Origin: RAM1 sp041905405
GTDB lineage: Bacteria > Pseudomonadota > Gammaproteobacteria > Burkholderiales > Burkholderiaceae_C
NCBI GenBank assembly: GCA_041905405.1
Contig: JAYRLC010000004.1
Span: 1-64,000, forward strand
DNA: 64,000 nt
Direction of reading: 5' to 3'
The notes under the pieces are model-generated. The model did no database searches. It was not told where the DNA came from and saw only the letters and a program-made list of their open reading frames with translations. The translations under genes were made by a program, and so were the position numbers. Below, piece after piece: positions 32,294 through 40,832 of the stretch; position 1 is the first letter of the stretch, and each line of letters starts with the position of its first letter.

Positions 32294-32410
32294 TCCCGCG
32301 GGCGGCCCGGCGGCCGGCGCCGTGGCAAAAAGGGCGGCTTTTGGGGGGGCTTATCGGCGCATCGCAACCCTTCATTGCTTCGCACAATGAATTCATTGCA
32401 AGGAGCCAAG
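32294..32410. promoter_or_regulatory. fliK-fliL gap with 14-bp palindrome
   Basis: This is the only gap over 20 bp in the fliF-R run. It holds the perfect palindrome CAATGAATTCATTG (32385-32398), ending just before the AAGGAG ribosome site of fliL, and a direct repeat TTCATTGC. On the minus strand GCCGATAA lies at 32351-32358, an exact FliA -10, but the -35 (CAAT) is poor. A start of a separate fliL-R transcript is likely here. Confidence 0.45.
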
Positions 32411-33064
32411 ATGTCCGCCGAAACCCCCGCCGACGCGCCCAAGAAATCGGGCAAGAAAAAGATCATCATCCTGGCCGTGGCCGGCCTCGTGCTGGCTGGC
32501 GGCGGTGGCGGTGCGGCCTGGTTCATGATGGGCAAGAACAAGGCGCCCGATGCGGCGCATCCGCCGGTGGCCGAAAAGAAGCCGGCCGCCAAGCCGATCT
32601 TCAAGACGCTGGAAATTTTCACGGTCAACCTGAAGGATCCCAACGGCGAGCGCTATGCCCAGGTGGGCGTGACGCTGCAGCTTCGCGACAGCGCCGCAGA
32701 AAAGGATCTGGACGAGCGCCTGCCTGCCGTGCGCAATGAAGTCTTGCTGCTGCTGTCGTCCAAGCGGATCGAGGAACTGCTGAGCGACGAAGGCAAGCGC
32801 ATGCTGGCCCAGCAGATCCGCCAGCGCTCTTCCCAGGCCATGGGTTACGTCCAACCCGCCGTGGTGGTGCCTGCGGGCTACGCGATGGTGCCCGTGGCGG
32901 CCGCGGCGCCCGCCCATGCATCTGGTGCCTCTGCCCATGCACCTGCTGCCCCCGTTGTGGCCGCACCTGCACCTGCACCCGCTGCGCCGACCGCCGTCCT
33001 GATGCCGGCCCCGGCCGACAGCCCGGTGCAGGACGTGCTGTTCTCGCAGTTCATCGTTCAGTAA
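32411..33064 (+). CDS. fliL: FliL, stator-associated membrane protein
   Basis: The 217-residue protein has a Lys-rich start, one membrane helix (IIILAVAGLVLAGGGGGAAW) and a periplasmic SPFH-like region (FTVNLKDPNGERYAQVGVTL, LPAVRNEVLLLLSSKRIEEL). It ends in the family tail VQDVLFSQFIVQ. Between QQIRQR and this tail lies an Ala/Pro-rich insert of about 60 residues that usual FliL proteins lack. It supports the stator under load. Confidence 0.93.
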   Translation: MSAETPADAPKKSGKKKIIILAVAGLVLAGGGGGAAWFMMGKNKAPDAAHPPVAEKKPAAKPIFKTLEIFTVNLKDPNGERYAQVGVTLQLRDSAAEKDLDERLPAVRNEVLLLLSSKRIEELLSDEGKRMLAQQIRQRSSQAMGYVQPAVVVPAGYAMVPVAAAAPAHASGASAHAPAAPVVAAPAPAPAAPTAVLMPAPADSPVQDVLFSQFIVQ

Positions 33065-33067
33065 GCC

Positions 33068-34078
33068 ATGGCACAGCCCCTGTCACAGCAGGAAGTCGAC
33101 GCGCTGCTGGCCGGCGTGAACGGCGAAGACCCGGCCGACGGCACCGGCGAGGGCGCGGGCGACGGCACGGGCATCCGCACCTATGACCTGTCCAGCCAGG
33201 AACGCATCGTGCGCGGGCGCATGCCCACGCTGGAAATCGTGAACGAGCGCTTTGCGCGCAACTTCCGCATCGGCCTGTTCAACTTCATGCGGCGCAACCC
33301 CGACATCGCCGTGGGCGCGGTGAAGGTGCAGAAGTTCAGCGCGTTCCTGCGCAACGTGGCGGTGCCGGCCAACATCAACGTCATGCACGTGCGGCCGCTG
33401 CGCGGCTCGGGCCTGCTGATTTGCGACCCGGTGCTGGTGTACACCATCATCGACAACCTGTTCGGCGGCTCCGGCCAGAACCAGGCCCGCATCGAAGGGC
33501 GTGAGTTTTCCGCCACCGAACAGCGCATCATCCTGCGCATGGTGGAGGTGATCGCTGCCGAATATGCCAAGTCGTGGGCCACCATCTACCCGATCGAGCT
33601 GGAGTACGCCCGGTCCGAAATGAACCCGCAGTTCGCCAACATCGCCACGCCCAGCGAGATCGTGGTGACCACCACGTTCCGCGTGGAGTTCGGCGACATT
33701 GGTGGCGACCTGCACGTGTGCATTCCGTACTCGACCTTTGAGCCGATCCGCGAAATCCTGTATTCGCCGCTGCAGGGCGACCAGGGCGGCCCCGATCGCC
33801 GCTGGGTCACGCTGCTGACGCAGCAGATCAAGGCGGCCAGCGTGGAGCTGGCCGCCGAGCTGGCCCACAGCCACGCGACCGTAGGCGAGCTCATGCAGCT
33901 GAAGGTGGGCGATTTCATCGAACTGGACCGCGAATCCACGCTGATGGCCAAGGTGGACGGTGTGCCCGTCTTTGAATGCGACTACGGCATCCTGGGCGCG
34001 CGCTACGGCGTGCGCATCCGTGAATTCATGACACAGCCGCTGCCCGACCCCGGCGCCGCGGGCGACACGAGGAACTGA
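33068..34078 (+). CDS. fliM: FliM, rotor switch protein
   Basis: The 336-residue protein begins MAQPLSQQEVDALLAGVNGE, the CheY-P binding peptide. The CheC-like middle has PTLEIVNERFARNFRIGLFN and LRGSGLLICDPVLVYTIIDN with LFGG. A SpoA domain (LMQLKVGDFIELDRESTLMA) ends it. It receives the CheY signal. It starts 3 bp after fliL. Confidence 0.97.
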   Translation: MAQPLSQQEVDALLAGVNGEDPADGTGEGAGDGTGIRTYDLSSQERIVRGRMPTLEIVNERFARNFRIGLFNFMRRNPDIAVGAVKVQKFSAFLRNVAVPANINVMHVRPLRGSGLLICDPVLVYTIIDNLFGGSGQNQARIEGREFSATEQRIILRMVEVIAAEYAKSWATIYPIELEYARSEMNPQFANIATPSEIVVTTTFRVEFGDIGGDLHVCIPYSTFEPIREILYSPLQGDQGGPDRRWVTLLTQQIKAASVELAAELAHSHATVGELMQLKVGDFIELDRESTLMAKVDGVPVFECDYGILGARYGVRIREFMTQPLPDPGAAGDTRN

Positions 34079-34079
34079 C

Positions 34080-34484
34080 ATGGCTGACAACGCACTTGAG
34101 CAGGAACCCATGGCCGACGACTGGGCCGCCGCGCTGGCCGAGGCCGGCCAGGGCCAGCAGCCCGCTCCCGCCGGACCGGCGATCTTCAACGAGCTGGGCG
34201 CGGGCGCGGCGCCCGCCAACCGCGACGACATCGACATGGTGCTGGACATTCCCGTCCAGCTCACGGTGGAGCTGGGCCGCACGCGCATTCCCATCAAGCA
34301 CATTCTGCAGCTGGCGCAGGGCTCGGTGATCGAGCTGGACGCGCTGGCTGGCGAACCGATGGACGTGCTGGTCAACGGATTCCTCATCGCGCAGGGCGAA
34401 GTGGTGGTGGTCAATGACAAGTTCGGCATCCGACTGACCGACATCGTCACGCCGTCCGAGCGCATGCGCCGGCTGAGCCGCTGA
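34080..34484 (+). CDS. fliN: FliN, rotor switch protein
   Basis: Of 134 residues, the SpoA domain occupies the last 85 (MVLDIPVQLTVELGRTRIPI, KHILQLAQGSVIELDALAGE, PMDVLVNGFLIAQGEVVVVN). It forms the base of the C ring and docks FliH. It begins 1 bp after the fliM stop. Confidence 0.97.
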   Translation: MADNALEQEPMADDWAAALAEAGQGQQPAPAGPAIFNELGAGAAPANRDDIDMVLDIPVQLTVELGRTRIPIKHILQLAQGSVIELDALAGEPMDVLVNGFLIAQGEVVVVNDKFGIRLTDIVTPSERMRRLSR

Positions 34485-34495
34485 GGGGCGCCACG

Positions 34496-34747
34496 ATGCA
34501 AGGAACCACCTGGTCTGTGCTGATGTTCCTGGCCGTGCTGGCCATGATCCCCGGGTCGCTGTGGGTCATGAAGCGCCTGCAGAACCTGCGCCCCGGCGCG
34601 CAGTCCCGCCAGCTCGAACTGCTGGACCAGCTGGCGCTGGGCCCGCGCGAACGCGTGCTGCTGGTGCGCGTGCAGGGCCGCGTGCTGGTGCTGGGCGCCA
34701 CCGCCAGCCAGGTCACGCTGCTGGGCGAGGCGGAGAAGTCCGCATGA
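34496..34747 (+). CDS. fliO: FliO, export apparatus assembly protein
   Basis: The protein has only 83 residues, short for FliO. One membrane helix (VLMFLAVLAMIPGSLWVMKR) and a small cytoplasmic domain (LELLDQLALGPRERVLLVRV, then QGRVLVLGATASQVTLL) fit the family. FliO stabilises FliP assembly. Its stop overlaps fliP by ATGA. Confidence 0.88.
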   Translation: MQGTTWSVLMFLAVLAMIPGSLWVMKRLQNLRPGAQSRQLELLDQLALGPRERVLLVRVQGRVLVLGATASQVTLLGEAEKSA

Positions 34748-35493
34748 CGCTGCGCCGCGTGTTGGCGATAGCGTTGCCGCTTGCGCTGTGCGCGGGCGAG
34801 GCGCTGGCGCAGTCCATCCCCGTGGGCGTGGTGGCCCAGACCAGCGGCAACACCACCACCTATTCGGTGCCCGTGCAGACGCTGCTGGTGTTCGGCGCGC
34901 TGTCGTTCCTGCCGGCCGTGTTGCTGCTCATGACCAGCTTCACGCGGCTGATCATCGTGCTGAGCCTGCTGCGCCAGGCGCTGGGCCTGCAGAGCACGCC
35001 GCCCAACCAGGTGCTGGTGGGCATGTCGCTGTTCCTCACGTTCTTCATCATGGGGCCGACGCTGGACAAGATCTACCAGGACGCCTACAAACCTTACAGT
35101 GAGCAGCGCATGTCGTTCGAGGACGCCGTCGCGCGCGGCTCGGACCCGCTGCGCGCCTTCATGCTCAAGCAGACGCGCGAGGCCGACCTGGCGCTGTTCA
35201 ACCGCATCGGCGGCGGCGACGCCAAGACTTCGCCGGCCCAGACGCCCATGCGCGTGCTGGTGCCCGCCTTTGTCACGAGCGAGCTGAAGACCGCGTTCCA
35301 GATCGGCTTCATGGTGTTCATCCCGTTCATCGTGATCGACCTGATCGTGGCCAGCGTGCTCATGTCCATGGGCATGATGATGCTGTCGCCCGTGCTCGTG
35401 GCGCTGCCGTTCAAGCTCATGCTGTTCGTGCTGGCCGACGGCTGGAACCTGCTCATCAGCTCGCTGGTGGCCAGCTTCGGGGGCGCGTCATGA
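34744..35493 (+). CDS. fliP: FliP, export gate protein
   Basis: Of 249 residues, the signal-like start (LALCAGEALAQ) is followed by SFLPAVLLLMTSFTRLIIVL with SLLRQALGLQSTPPNQVLVG, then TPMRVLVPAFVTSELKTAFQ and IGFMVFIPFIVIDLIVASVL. These are FliP signatures. Five FliP copies build the gate core with FliQ and FliR. Confidence 0.97.
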   Translation: MTLRRVLAIALPLALCAGEALAQSIPVGVVAQTSGNTTTYSVPVQTLLVFGALSFLPAVLLLMTSFTRLIIVLSLLRQALGLQSTPPNQVLVGMSLFLTFFIMGPTLDKIYQDAYKPYSEQRMSFEDAVARGSDPLRAFMLKQTREADLALFNRIGGGDAKTSPAQTPMRVLVPAFVTSELKTAFQIGFMVFIPFIVIDLIVASVLMSMGMMMLSPVLVALPFKLMLFVLADGWNLLISSLVASFGGAS

Positions 35494-35759
35494 CGCCCGA
35501 GGCCGTCCTGTCCTTTGGCCGCATGGCGATGGAGATCCTGATCGCCGTGGCGTCGCCGGCGCTGCTGACGGCGCTGGCCGTGGGGCTGGCCGTCAGCCTG
35601 TTCCAGGCCGTCACGCAGATCAACGAGGCGACGCTGTCGTTCCTGCCCAAGCTCCTGGCCGTGCTGGCAGCGCTGGCCGTGTCCGGCCCGTGGATGGTGT
35701 CGGTGCTGGTGGACTGGATCCGCCAGACGCTGCAGGCCATTCCGTCGGCGGTGGGCTGA
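35490..35759 (+). CDS. fliQ: FliQ, export gate protein
   Basis: The 89-residue protein has two membrane helices (ALLTALAVGLAVSLFQAVTQ with INEATLSFLPKLLAVLAALA). ATG overlaps the fliP stop (ATGA). Length and motif are normal. Confidence 0.96.
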   Translation: MTPEAVLSFGRMAMEILIAVASPALLTALAVGLAVSLFQAVTQINEATLSFLPKLLAVLAALAVSGPWMVSVLVDWIRQTLQAIPSAVG

Positions 35760-35765
35760 AGCCCC

Positions 35766-36524
35766 ATGATGACCTTCACCCAGGCCCAGCTGGACGCCTG
35801 GCTGGCGGGCGCGTTCCTGCCGTTCATCCGCATCCTGGCGCTGTTCTCGGCAGCGCCGCTGCTGTCGCACAAGTCGTTCCCCCCCCGTGCGCGCGTGGCG
35901 CTGGCCGCGGTGATCGCGTTCCTGGTGGCGCCGTTCGCCAACGTGCCGCCGGGGCTCACGCTGGCGTCGGCCGCGGGCCTGGGGCTGGTGGCGCAGCAGG
36001 TGGTTATCGGGCTCGCCATGGGGTTCGCCGCGCGGCTGCTGTTTGCGATGTTCGAAATCGCGGGCGAGTTCATCGGGCTGCAGATGGGTTTTTCGTTCGC
36101 GGGCTTCTTCGATCCGACCGGCGGCACCGAATCGGCCGTGGGCACCTGGCTGAACACGCTGGGCATGATGCTGTTCGTGGCCCTGAACGCACACCTGGTG
36201 TTGGTGGATGCGCTGGTCGCCACGTTCCAGAGTTTTCCGATCGCGTCTGATCCGTTCTCGGCGTTTGCGGTGCTGCGCCTGGACAAGCTGGGCGCCGACG
36301 TGTTCCGCCTGGCCCTGGCCCTGGCGCTGCCGGTCACCATGCTGATGCTGTTCGTGAACCTGGTGCTGGGCTTTGCGTCGCGCGTGGCGCCGCAGCTGTC
36401 GATCTTCTCGGTCGGATTTCCGGTGACGCTGCTGGCAGGGCTGGCGGCGCTGGCGTTCGGCACGGGCCACCTGCTGGGGCCCATGCAGGAGGGGCTGGCG
36501 ATTTTTCTGGCGCCGCTGCGGTAG
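35766..36524 (+). CDS. fliR: FliR, export gate protein
   Basis: The 252-residue protein is an integral membrane protein with six or so helices. Signatures include RILALFSAAPLLSHKSFPPR, EFIGLQMGFSFAGFFDPTGG and LLMLFVNLVLGFASRVAPQL. It completes the FliPQR gate. It is the last gene of the flagellar run; flhBA are not adjacent. Confidence 0.96.
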   Translation: MMTFTQAQLDAWLAGAFLPFIRILALFSAAPLLSHKSFPPRARVALAAVIAFLVAPFANVPPGLTLASAAGLGLVAQQVVIGLAMGFAARLLFAMFEIAGEFIGLQMGFSFAGFFDPTGGTESAVGTWLNTLGMMLFVALNAHLVLVDALVATFQSFPIASDPFSAFAVLRLDKLGADVFRLALALALPVTMLMLFVNLVLGFASRVAPQLSIFSVGFPVTLLAGLAALAFGTGHLLGPMQEGLAIFLAPLR

Positions 36525-36536
36525 CTGCGCCAGGGG

Positions 36537-36941
36537 CTGTTGACACTACGCCTTGCGTGTGATGCTGCTGTATCGCTCGCTGCTTCGCGGCAGGCGGTAG
36601 CCGGCGGGGGCTCACACTTCGGCGGTCTGTGCTGCGCACAGACTCCGCTCCGGTGCTCAGGGGTCGGTTGCGCCGCGGAACTCGCTGCATTGCGCTTCGC
36701 TCCATTCCGCTCGGACAGCCGCGGCGAGCATGTGCACGTTGCGCGCTGACGCGCGCCAACACTCCCCCTTGCGCTCCTCGCCGCCGCAGAGATCGCCCCC
36801 GCCGGCTACCGCCTGCCGCGAAGCAGAACCCCGCACACCGCCCACGTGGCTTTGTGCCCCGTTGTTGGCATGCCTGCATTGGCCTGCCGCGAAGCAGCGA
36901 GCGATACCACACCATCGTCAGCAACAGCGTAGTGCCAACAG
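36537..36941. repeat. 405-bp nested inverted-repeat element, MITE/REP-like
   Basis: The termini are 15-base inverted repeats with one mismatch (36537-36551 and 36927-36941; CTGTTGaCACTACGC). Inside are a perfect 26-base pair (36570-36595 with 36882-36907) and a perfect 31-base pair (36581-36611 with 36795-36825). All share TGCTTCGCGGCAGGC, present three times. A further hairpin GTCTGTG-CTGCG-CACAGAC lies near 36627. No coding frame is convincing. It fills the gap between convergent fliR and the hydrolase gene and may also act as a terminator. Confidence 0.75.
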
Positions 36942-36944
36942 ACC

Positions 36945-38351
36945 CTAGTTCAGGCAGTTGCGTGTGTCCGCTGCCAACGCGAAACCCAGCAGCCTGGCGT
37001 CCCGCATTTCACCGGGCGGGGTGCCGTTCTGCACGAACAGCACGACGCGGCCGGCGGGCCCCGGCGCCTGGATGTTCAGCACCACGGCCAGGTCCTTCGG
37101 CGAGACGGAGCCGCTGGCCAGCAGCTTGTCCTGAAGCTCATGCGCCAGTCCGTCGGCCATGTAGGCCGCGAAGTCCTGGAACAGCAGCACCGATTCGACG
37201 TTGGCATTCTTCAGGCGGTTTTCCATCTGCGTGCGAAAGAGCTGCGAGAACGAGTTGACGTCCAGCTGCGAGTAGTCGGTCGTGGCGAAGCTGGGCTGTC
37301 CCGCGTTGGGGGCCACGTAGCGCTTCCAGGACCCGTCAGCCGTCTGGCTCAGGGCGAGCTTGACCTGCGCCACAGGGTTCCATTCGGCCGTCGGGCCCGT
37401 GTCCAGGTTGTGGCGCAGGCGGTTCATCCATTCGATCGCGGACTGGCCCTCGGCCTGGTTGGCGATGCTGCGCACCGCACCGTTGCGCACGCGCGGCGCG
37501 ATGCATTTGACGTAGCTGGAGCGCAGCGCGCGCAGCGGCTCGTCCTGCAGCGTTCGGGGCTTGACGATTTCCGAATGGTCCAGGTAGGCCCGGGTCCGGT
37601 TGCTCTCGGCATCGCACAGCGCCCATGCGCTGCCTTCGGGCACCACCGGGTCTTTCCAGGGCAGCATGCTCATCCGCTTCATTTCGGCCACGCAGTGGCT
37701 GGCGATGCCAAGCTGGCGCGACGCGGCGCGCCAGCGGCCCACGAACGGCTCCAGCGACGCCCCGTCGCGCAGTTCAGCGAACTGCAGGTTGCCCGACAGG
37801 AATTCGCCGATCGCCGCAACCTCGGAGCCTTGGGCCGGAGTGCCGTAGAAGTGGGTGAACCGGATGCGCTGCATTTCCCGCTGCCGGTCGGCATGCAGGA
37901 CGATCATGCGGCTGACCACCAGCCCGCCCAGGCTGTGCGCCACGAAGCCCACGTGGGCATGGTCGCGGAACACGCCCGACGCCTCCAGGTCGGCGAACAG
38001 CCGGCGCGCTGCTTCGTCGATGGACGGGCTGGCCGACAGGGCGCCGGACACGAAGCCGTACAGGTAGGTGTTGGCGGCGCCGAAGGTGTCGTGCTCGCTT
38101 TGCAGCAGGCAGGGCCAGAAGACGTCGGCGCCCATCACGGGGCTGCTGAGCCAGGTCTTGACCGGGTCGCCCATGACGCCGTGCACGAAGACGAGCACGG
38201 CGCGCCGGTCCGTGAACTGCTGGGGAAAGTAGCCGCCCGCGCTGGGCGCGCGGCACGGCTGCGCCGGCTGCGGCTGCGCCAACGAGGCGACAGGCGTGTG
38301 CAGCAGCACGGCCAGCGCCAGGCTGCAAAGGGTTCGCATCACTCGGTACAT
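36945..38351 (-). CDS. Secreted alpha/beta-hydrolase (lipase/esterase-like)
   Basis: The 468-residue protein has a Sec signal peptide ending near SLAQ. The hydrolase core shows VFVHGVMGDP (oxyanion loop) and GFVAHSLGGLVVS with nucleophile Ser140 in the AHSLGG elbow, like PGAP1/SERAC1-type lipases. The C-terminal half (about 250-468) has no domain I know. It likely acts on lipids or esters in the periplasm or outside. It stands alone; a start at residue 6 is also possible. Confidence 0.75.
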   Translation of the reverse strand: MYRVMRTLCSLALAVLLHTPVASLAQPQPAQPCRAPSAGGYFPQQFTDRRAVLVFVHGVMGDPVKTWLSSPVMGADVFWPCLLQSEHDTFGAANTYLYGFVSGALSASPSIDEAARRLFADLEASGVFRDHAHVGFVAHSLGGLVVSRMIVLHADRQREMQRIRFTHFYGTPAQGSEVAAIGEFLSGNLQFAELRDGASLEPFVGRWRAASRQLGIASHCVAEMKRMSMLPWKDPVVPEGSAWALCDAESNRTRAYLDHSEIVKPRTLQDEPLRALRSSYVKCIAPRVRNGAVRSIANQAEGQSAIEWMNRLRHNLDTGPTAEWNPVAQVKLALSQTADGSWKRYVAPNAGQPSFATTDYSQLDVNSFSQLFRTQMENRLKNANVESVLLFQDFAAYMADGLAHELQDKLLASGSVSPKDLAVVLNIQAPGPAGRVVLFVQNGTPPGEMRDARLLGFALAADTRNCLN

Positions 38352-38450
38352 GGCCGCTCCTGTGGGGTTCGGCCGTTATCGTAGAGCGTCAGGCGGGCGA
38401 TGGCGTCCCCTGTTCGGGGGAGAAGGAACGGCCGCAACGGGCCGGCAGGC

Positions 38451-39095
38451 TCAGGCGCTGGCCGGCTGCAGCAGCCCGTGCTTCATCGCGTAGTGCACCA
38501 GTTCGGCCTGGGTGCCGAGCTTCATTTTTTCCATCAGCCGCGCGCGGTACACGCTGACCGATTTGGGCGCCAGGTCCAGCTGGCGGGCGATGTCGGCCAG
38601 CGGCTGGCCGCCGGCGATCATCACCAGTAGCTGCTGTTCGCGTTCGGACAGCCGCTCGTGCGGCAGCATGCGTTCGGGCGCGGCGATCTGGTCCACCAGC
38701 AGTGTGGCGACGGTGGGAGAGATGTATTTGCGGCCCTGGCCCACCTGGCGGATCGCCTCGATCAGCACGTCCGAGCCGGCCGATTTGTTGACGTAGCCGC
38801 TGGCCCCGGCACGCAGCGCCTTCACGGCGTACTGGTCCTCAGGGTACATGGACACGACCAGCATGCGCGGCGCGCCGCCGTCGCGCTGCAGCGCCTCGAT
38901 GATGTCCAGCCCCGACATGCCGGGCAGGTTGATGTCCACCACGATGACGTCGCACGGCGTCTGCGCCAGCACGGCGCGCAGCTCGTCGTGGCTGCCGGCC
39001 TCGCCCACGATGGCCAGGCCTGCTTCGCCTTCCAGCACGTCGCGCATGCCGCGGCGGATCAGCGTGTGGTCGTCCAGCAGGATCAGGCGGATCAT
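38451..39095 (-). CDS. NarL/FixJ-type response regulator
   Basis: Of 214 residues, the receiver domain has phospho-acceptor Asp54 (VIVVDINLPGMSG). The C-terminal LuxR-type helix-turn-helix is LSEREQQLLVMIAGGQPLAD, IARQLDLAPKSVSVYRARLM. It should bind DNA when phosphorylated by the kinase encoded just upstream, which it overlaps by ATGA. Targets are unknown; the place between fliR and the che operon hints at motility. Confidence 0.92.
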   Translation of the reverse strand: MIRLILLDDHTLIRRGMRDVLEGEAGLAIVGEAGSHDELRAVLAQTPCDVIVVDINLPGMSGLDIIEALQRDGGAPRMLVVSMYPEDQYAVKALRAGASGYVNKSAGSDVLIEAIRQVGQGRKYISPTVATLLVDQIAAPERMLPHERLSEREQQLLVMIAGGQPLADIARQLDLAPKSVSVYRARLMEKMKLGTQAELVHYAMKHGLLQPASA

Positions 39096-40264
39096 GCGGC
39101 AAGTCTTTCCAGGAGGGGGGGCGCCGGGAACTCGGCGCCCTTCGGCGCGGGGGCTGCGTCTGCGGGAGCGTCGGACGACCCGGGCGTGGCAGGCGCATCG
39201 TCGCCGCTGTCGGCCTCGCCGGACAGCGGCACCCACAGCAGCAGCGTGGTGCGTCCGTGGGACGATGTGATGTCCACGCGACCGTGCACGGCGCGGGCCC
39301 GTTCGGCCAGGCCGCGCAGCCCCAGTGAGCCGGGCTTGCGCAGCTGGGCGCCGTCAAATCCGCGGCCGTTGTCGCACACTTCCATGGACAGGATGCCTGC
39401 GCCAAAGTGAACGTCCACGCTCACCTGGTTGGCGTCCGCGTGCTTGGTGATGTTGGTCAGTGCCTCCTGCAGCGTGCGGTACACCGCCATGGCCACGCGC
39501 GTGTCCACCTGCACCGTCGTCACATTGGTCGTGAAGCGGATGCCGATTTCGCAACGCTCGCGGAATTCGCGCACTTGCCATTCCAGCGCGGCGATCAGCC
39601 CCGCGTCCAGGATGGGCGGGTGCAGGTTGCGCATGATGCGCTGGCTGGCCTGGGCGGCTTGTGCCAGTGTCTGAAGCGCCCGGCGCGCCCGTTCGGCCTG
39701 GGGGCCGGGAACCTGCCGTTCGATGACTTCCAGATCCAGTTTCACGGCCGTCAGCGAGCCGCCGATGTCGTCGTGGATTTCGCGGGCGATGGCCACGCGT
39801 TCCTCGTCGATCGCGGTCTGCAGGCGGGTGGACAGGTTGGCCAGTTGCTGCTGCGACTCGCGCAGGCGTTCCTCGGCATCGGCCTTTTCGCGACGCACGC
39901 GCGACGCCTGCAGCGCGTTGCGCGCGGCCATGCCCAGCCGGGCGAGCCGCCCCTTGATCAGGTAGTCGTCCACGCCGCGGCGCATGGCTTCCACGGCCGC
40001 GTCCTCGCCCATCACACCCGACACGATGATGAACGGCGGCCGGTCGGGCAGGGCGTTGACGATGTCGAATGCCTCACTGCTGGAAAAGCCGGGCAGGTGG
40101 TGGTCGGAGATCACCAGGTCCCAGGCCTGCATGTCCAGCGCCGCGTGCAGCTCGGCCGCCGTTTCGACGCGGGTGCCGCTGGCCTGCACGCCGTGCAGCG
40201 CCAGCCGGGCGACGAGCATTTCGTAGTCCAGCGGGGAATCTTCGATGACCAGCAGTTGCAGCAT
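39092..40264 (-). CDS. Hybrid histidine kinase: REC then HisKA_3-HATPase
   Basis: The 390-residue protein begins with a receiver domain (Asp54 in LVISDHHLPGFSS). A helical linker leads to a HisKA_3 dimerisation segment with His164 (ERVAIAREIHDDIGGSLTAV) and an ATPase domain (EALTNITKHADANQVSVDVH, CDNGRGFDG, GSLGLRGLAERARAVHG). No membrane segment is seen, so it is cytosolic. The receiver sits before the kinase, so it can be controlled by another kinase. It pairs with the NarL-type regulator downstream. Confidence 0.9.
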   Translation of the reverse strand: MLQLLVIEDSPLDYEMLVARLALHGVQASGTRVETAAELHAALDMQAWDLVISDHHLPGFSSSEAFDIVNALPDRPPFIIVSGVMGEDAAVEAMRRGVDDYLIKGRLARLGMAARNALQASRVRREKADAEERLRESQQQLANLSTRLQTAIDEERVAIAREIHDDIGGSLTAVKLDLEVIERQVPGPQAERARRALQTLAQAAQASQRIMRNLHPPILDAGLIAALEWQVREFRERCEIGIRFTTNVTTVQVDTRVAMAVYRTLQEALTNITKHADANQVSVDVHFGAGILSMEVCDNGRGFDGAQLRKPGSLGLRGLAERARAVHGRVDITSSHGRTTLLLWVPLSGEADSGDDAPATPGSSDAPADAAPAPKGAEFPAPPLLERLAA

Positions 40265-40282
40265 GGTGATGGGCGGGTCGCA

Positions 40283-40349
40283 GGGTTGACGGGCCAAGCA
40301 TAGGTGTCAACCCGGCCCCCCGTCCCCGGAAAAGGGGGGTGAACCCCCC
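40283..40349. promoter_or_regulatory. Dyads in the divergent kinase/cheY-cheA gap
   Basis: GGGTTGAC (40283-40290) faces GTCAACCC (40306-40313). Further on GGGGGGT-GA-ACCCCCC lies at 40334-40349. The 182-bp gap must hold the promoters for the leftward two-component pair and for the rightward che operon. I find no convincing sigma-28 match. Confidence 0.4.
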
Positions 40350-40446
40350 GCTTGTCCGGCATTTGTTCCTGCCGGTCGCCACCAACAATTCCTGCACAAC
40401 CCCGTGGGGCGTCCTGTCCCCGCGATGCAAACACCAGGAGCTGTCC

Positions 40447-40809
40447 GTGCCGTCCATTCTTGCTGTTGATGATTCCGCCGCCATGCGCCAGATGCTGGCG
40501 TACACGCTCCGGTCCGCTGGTCACCAGGTGACCGAAGCGGTGGATGGCGTGGATGCCCTGGAAAAGCTGCAGGGCCGCAACTACGACGTGGTGCTGACCG
40601 ACCAGAACATGCCACGCATGGACGGTCTGTCACTGACGCGGTCGCTGCGGGCGCAGGATCGGTTCCGCAACGTGCCGGTGCTGATTCTGACCACCGAGTC
40701 GGGCGACGAGATCAAGCAGGCCGGGCGCGCCGCGGGCGCCACCGGCTGGCTGGTCAAGCCGTTCGACCCCGCCCGCCTGATTGAAGTGATCCGCAAGGTT
40801 GCCGGCTGA
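40447..40809 (+). CDS. CheY-like single-domain response regulator of che operon
   Basis: The 120-residue protein starts at GTG 40447 after AGGAG. Features are Asp8/Asp9, Asp52 (VVLTDQNMPRMDG), TTESGDE and Lys in LVKPFDPA. It differs from the CheY at 13279 and is of the kind found directly before cheA in many betaproteobacteria, where it may act as phosphate sink or second output. It is the first gene of the che operon. Confidence 0.9.
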   Translation: MPSILAVDDSAAMRQMLAYTLRSAGHQVTEAVDGVDALEKLQGRNYDVVLTDQNMPRMDGLSLTRSLRAQDRFRNVPVLILTTESGDEIKQAGRAAGATGWLVKPFDPARLIEVIRKVAG

Positions 40810-40832
40810 ACCGGTCCAAACAAGGGAAACCC

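Noticed and set aside
36629..37258. Open frames within and beyond the 405-bp repeat element
   Set aside because: They are Arg/Pro/Ala-rich, cross into the hydrolase gene in antisense, and follow the inverted repeats rather than any protein pattern.
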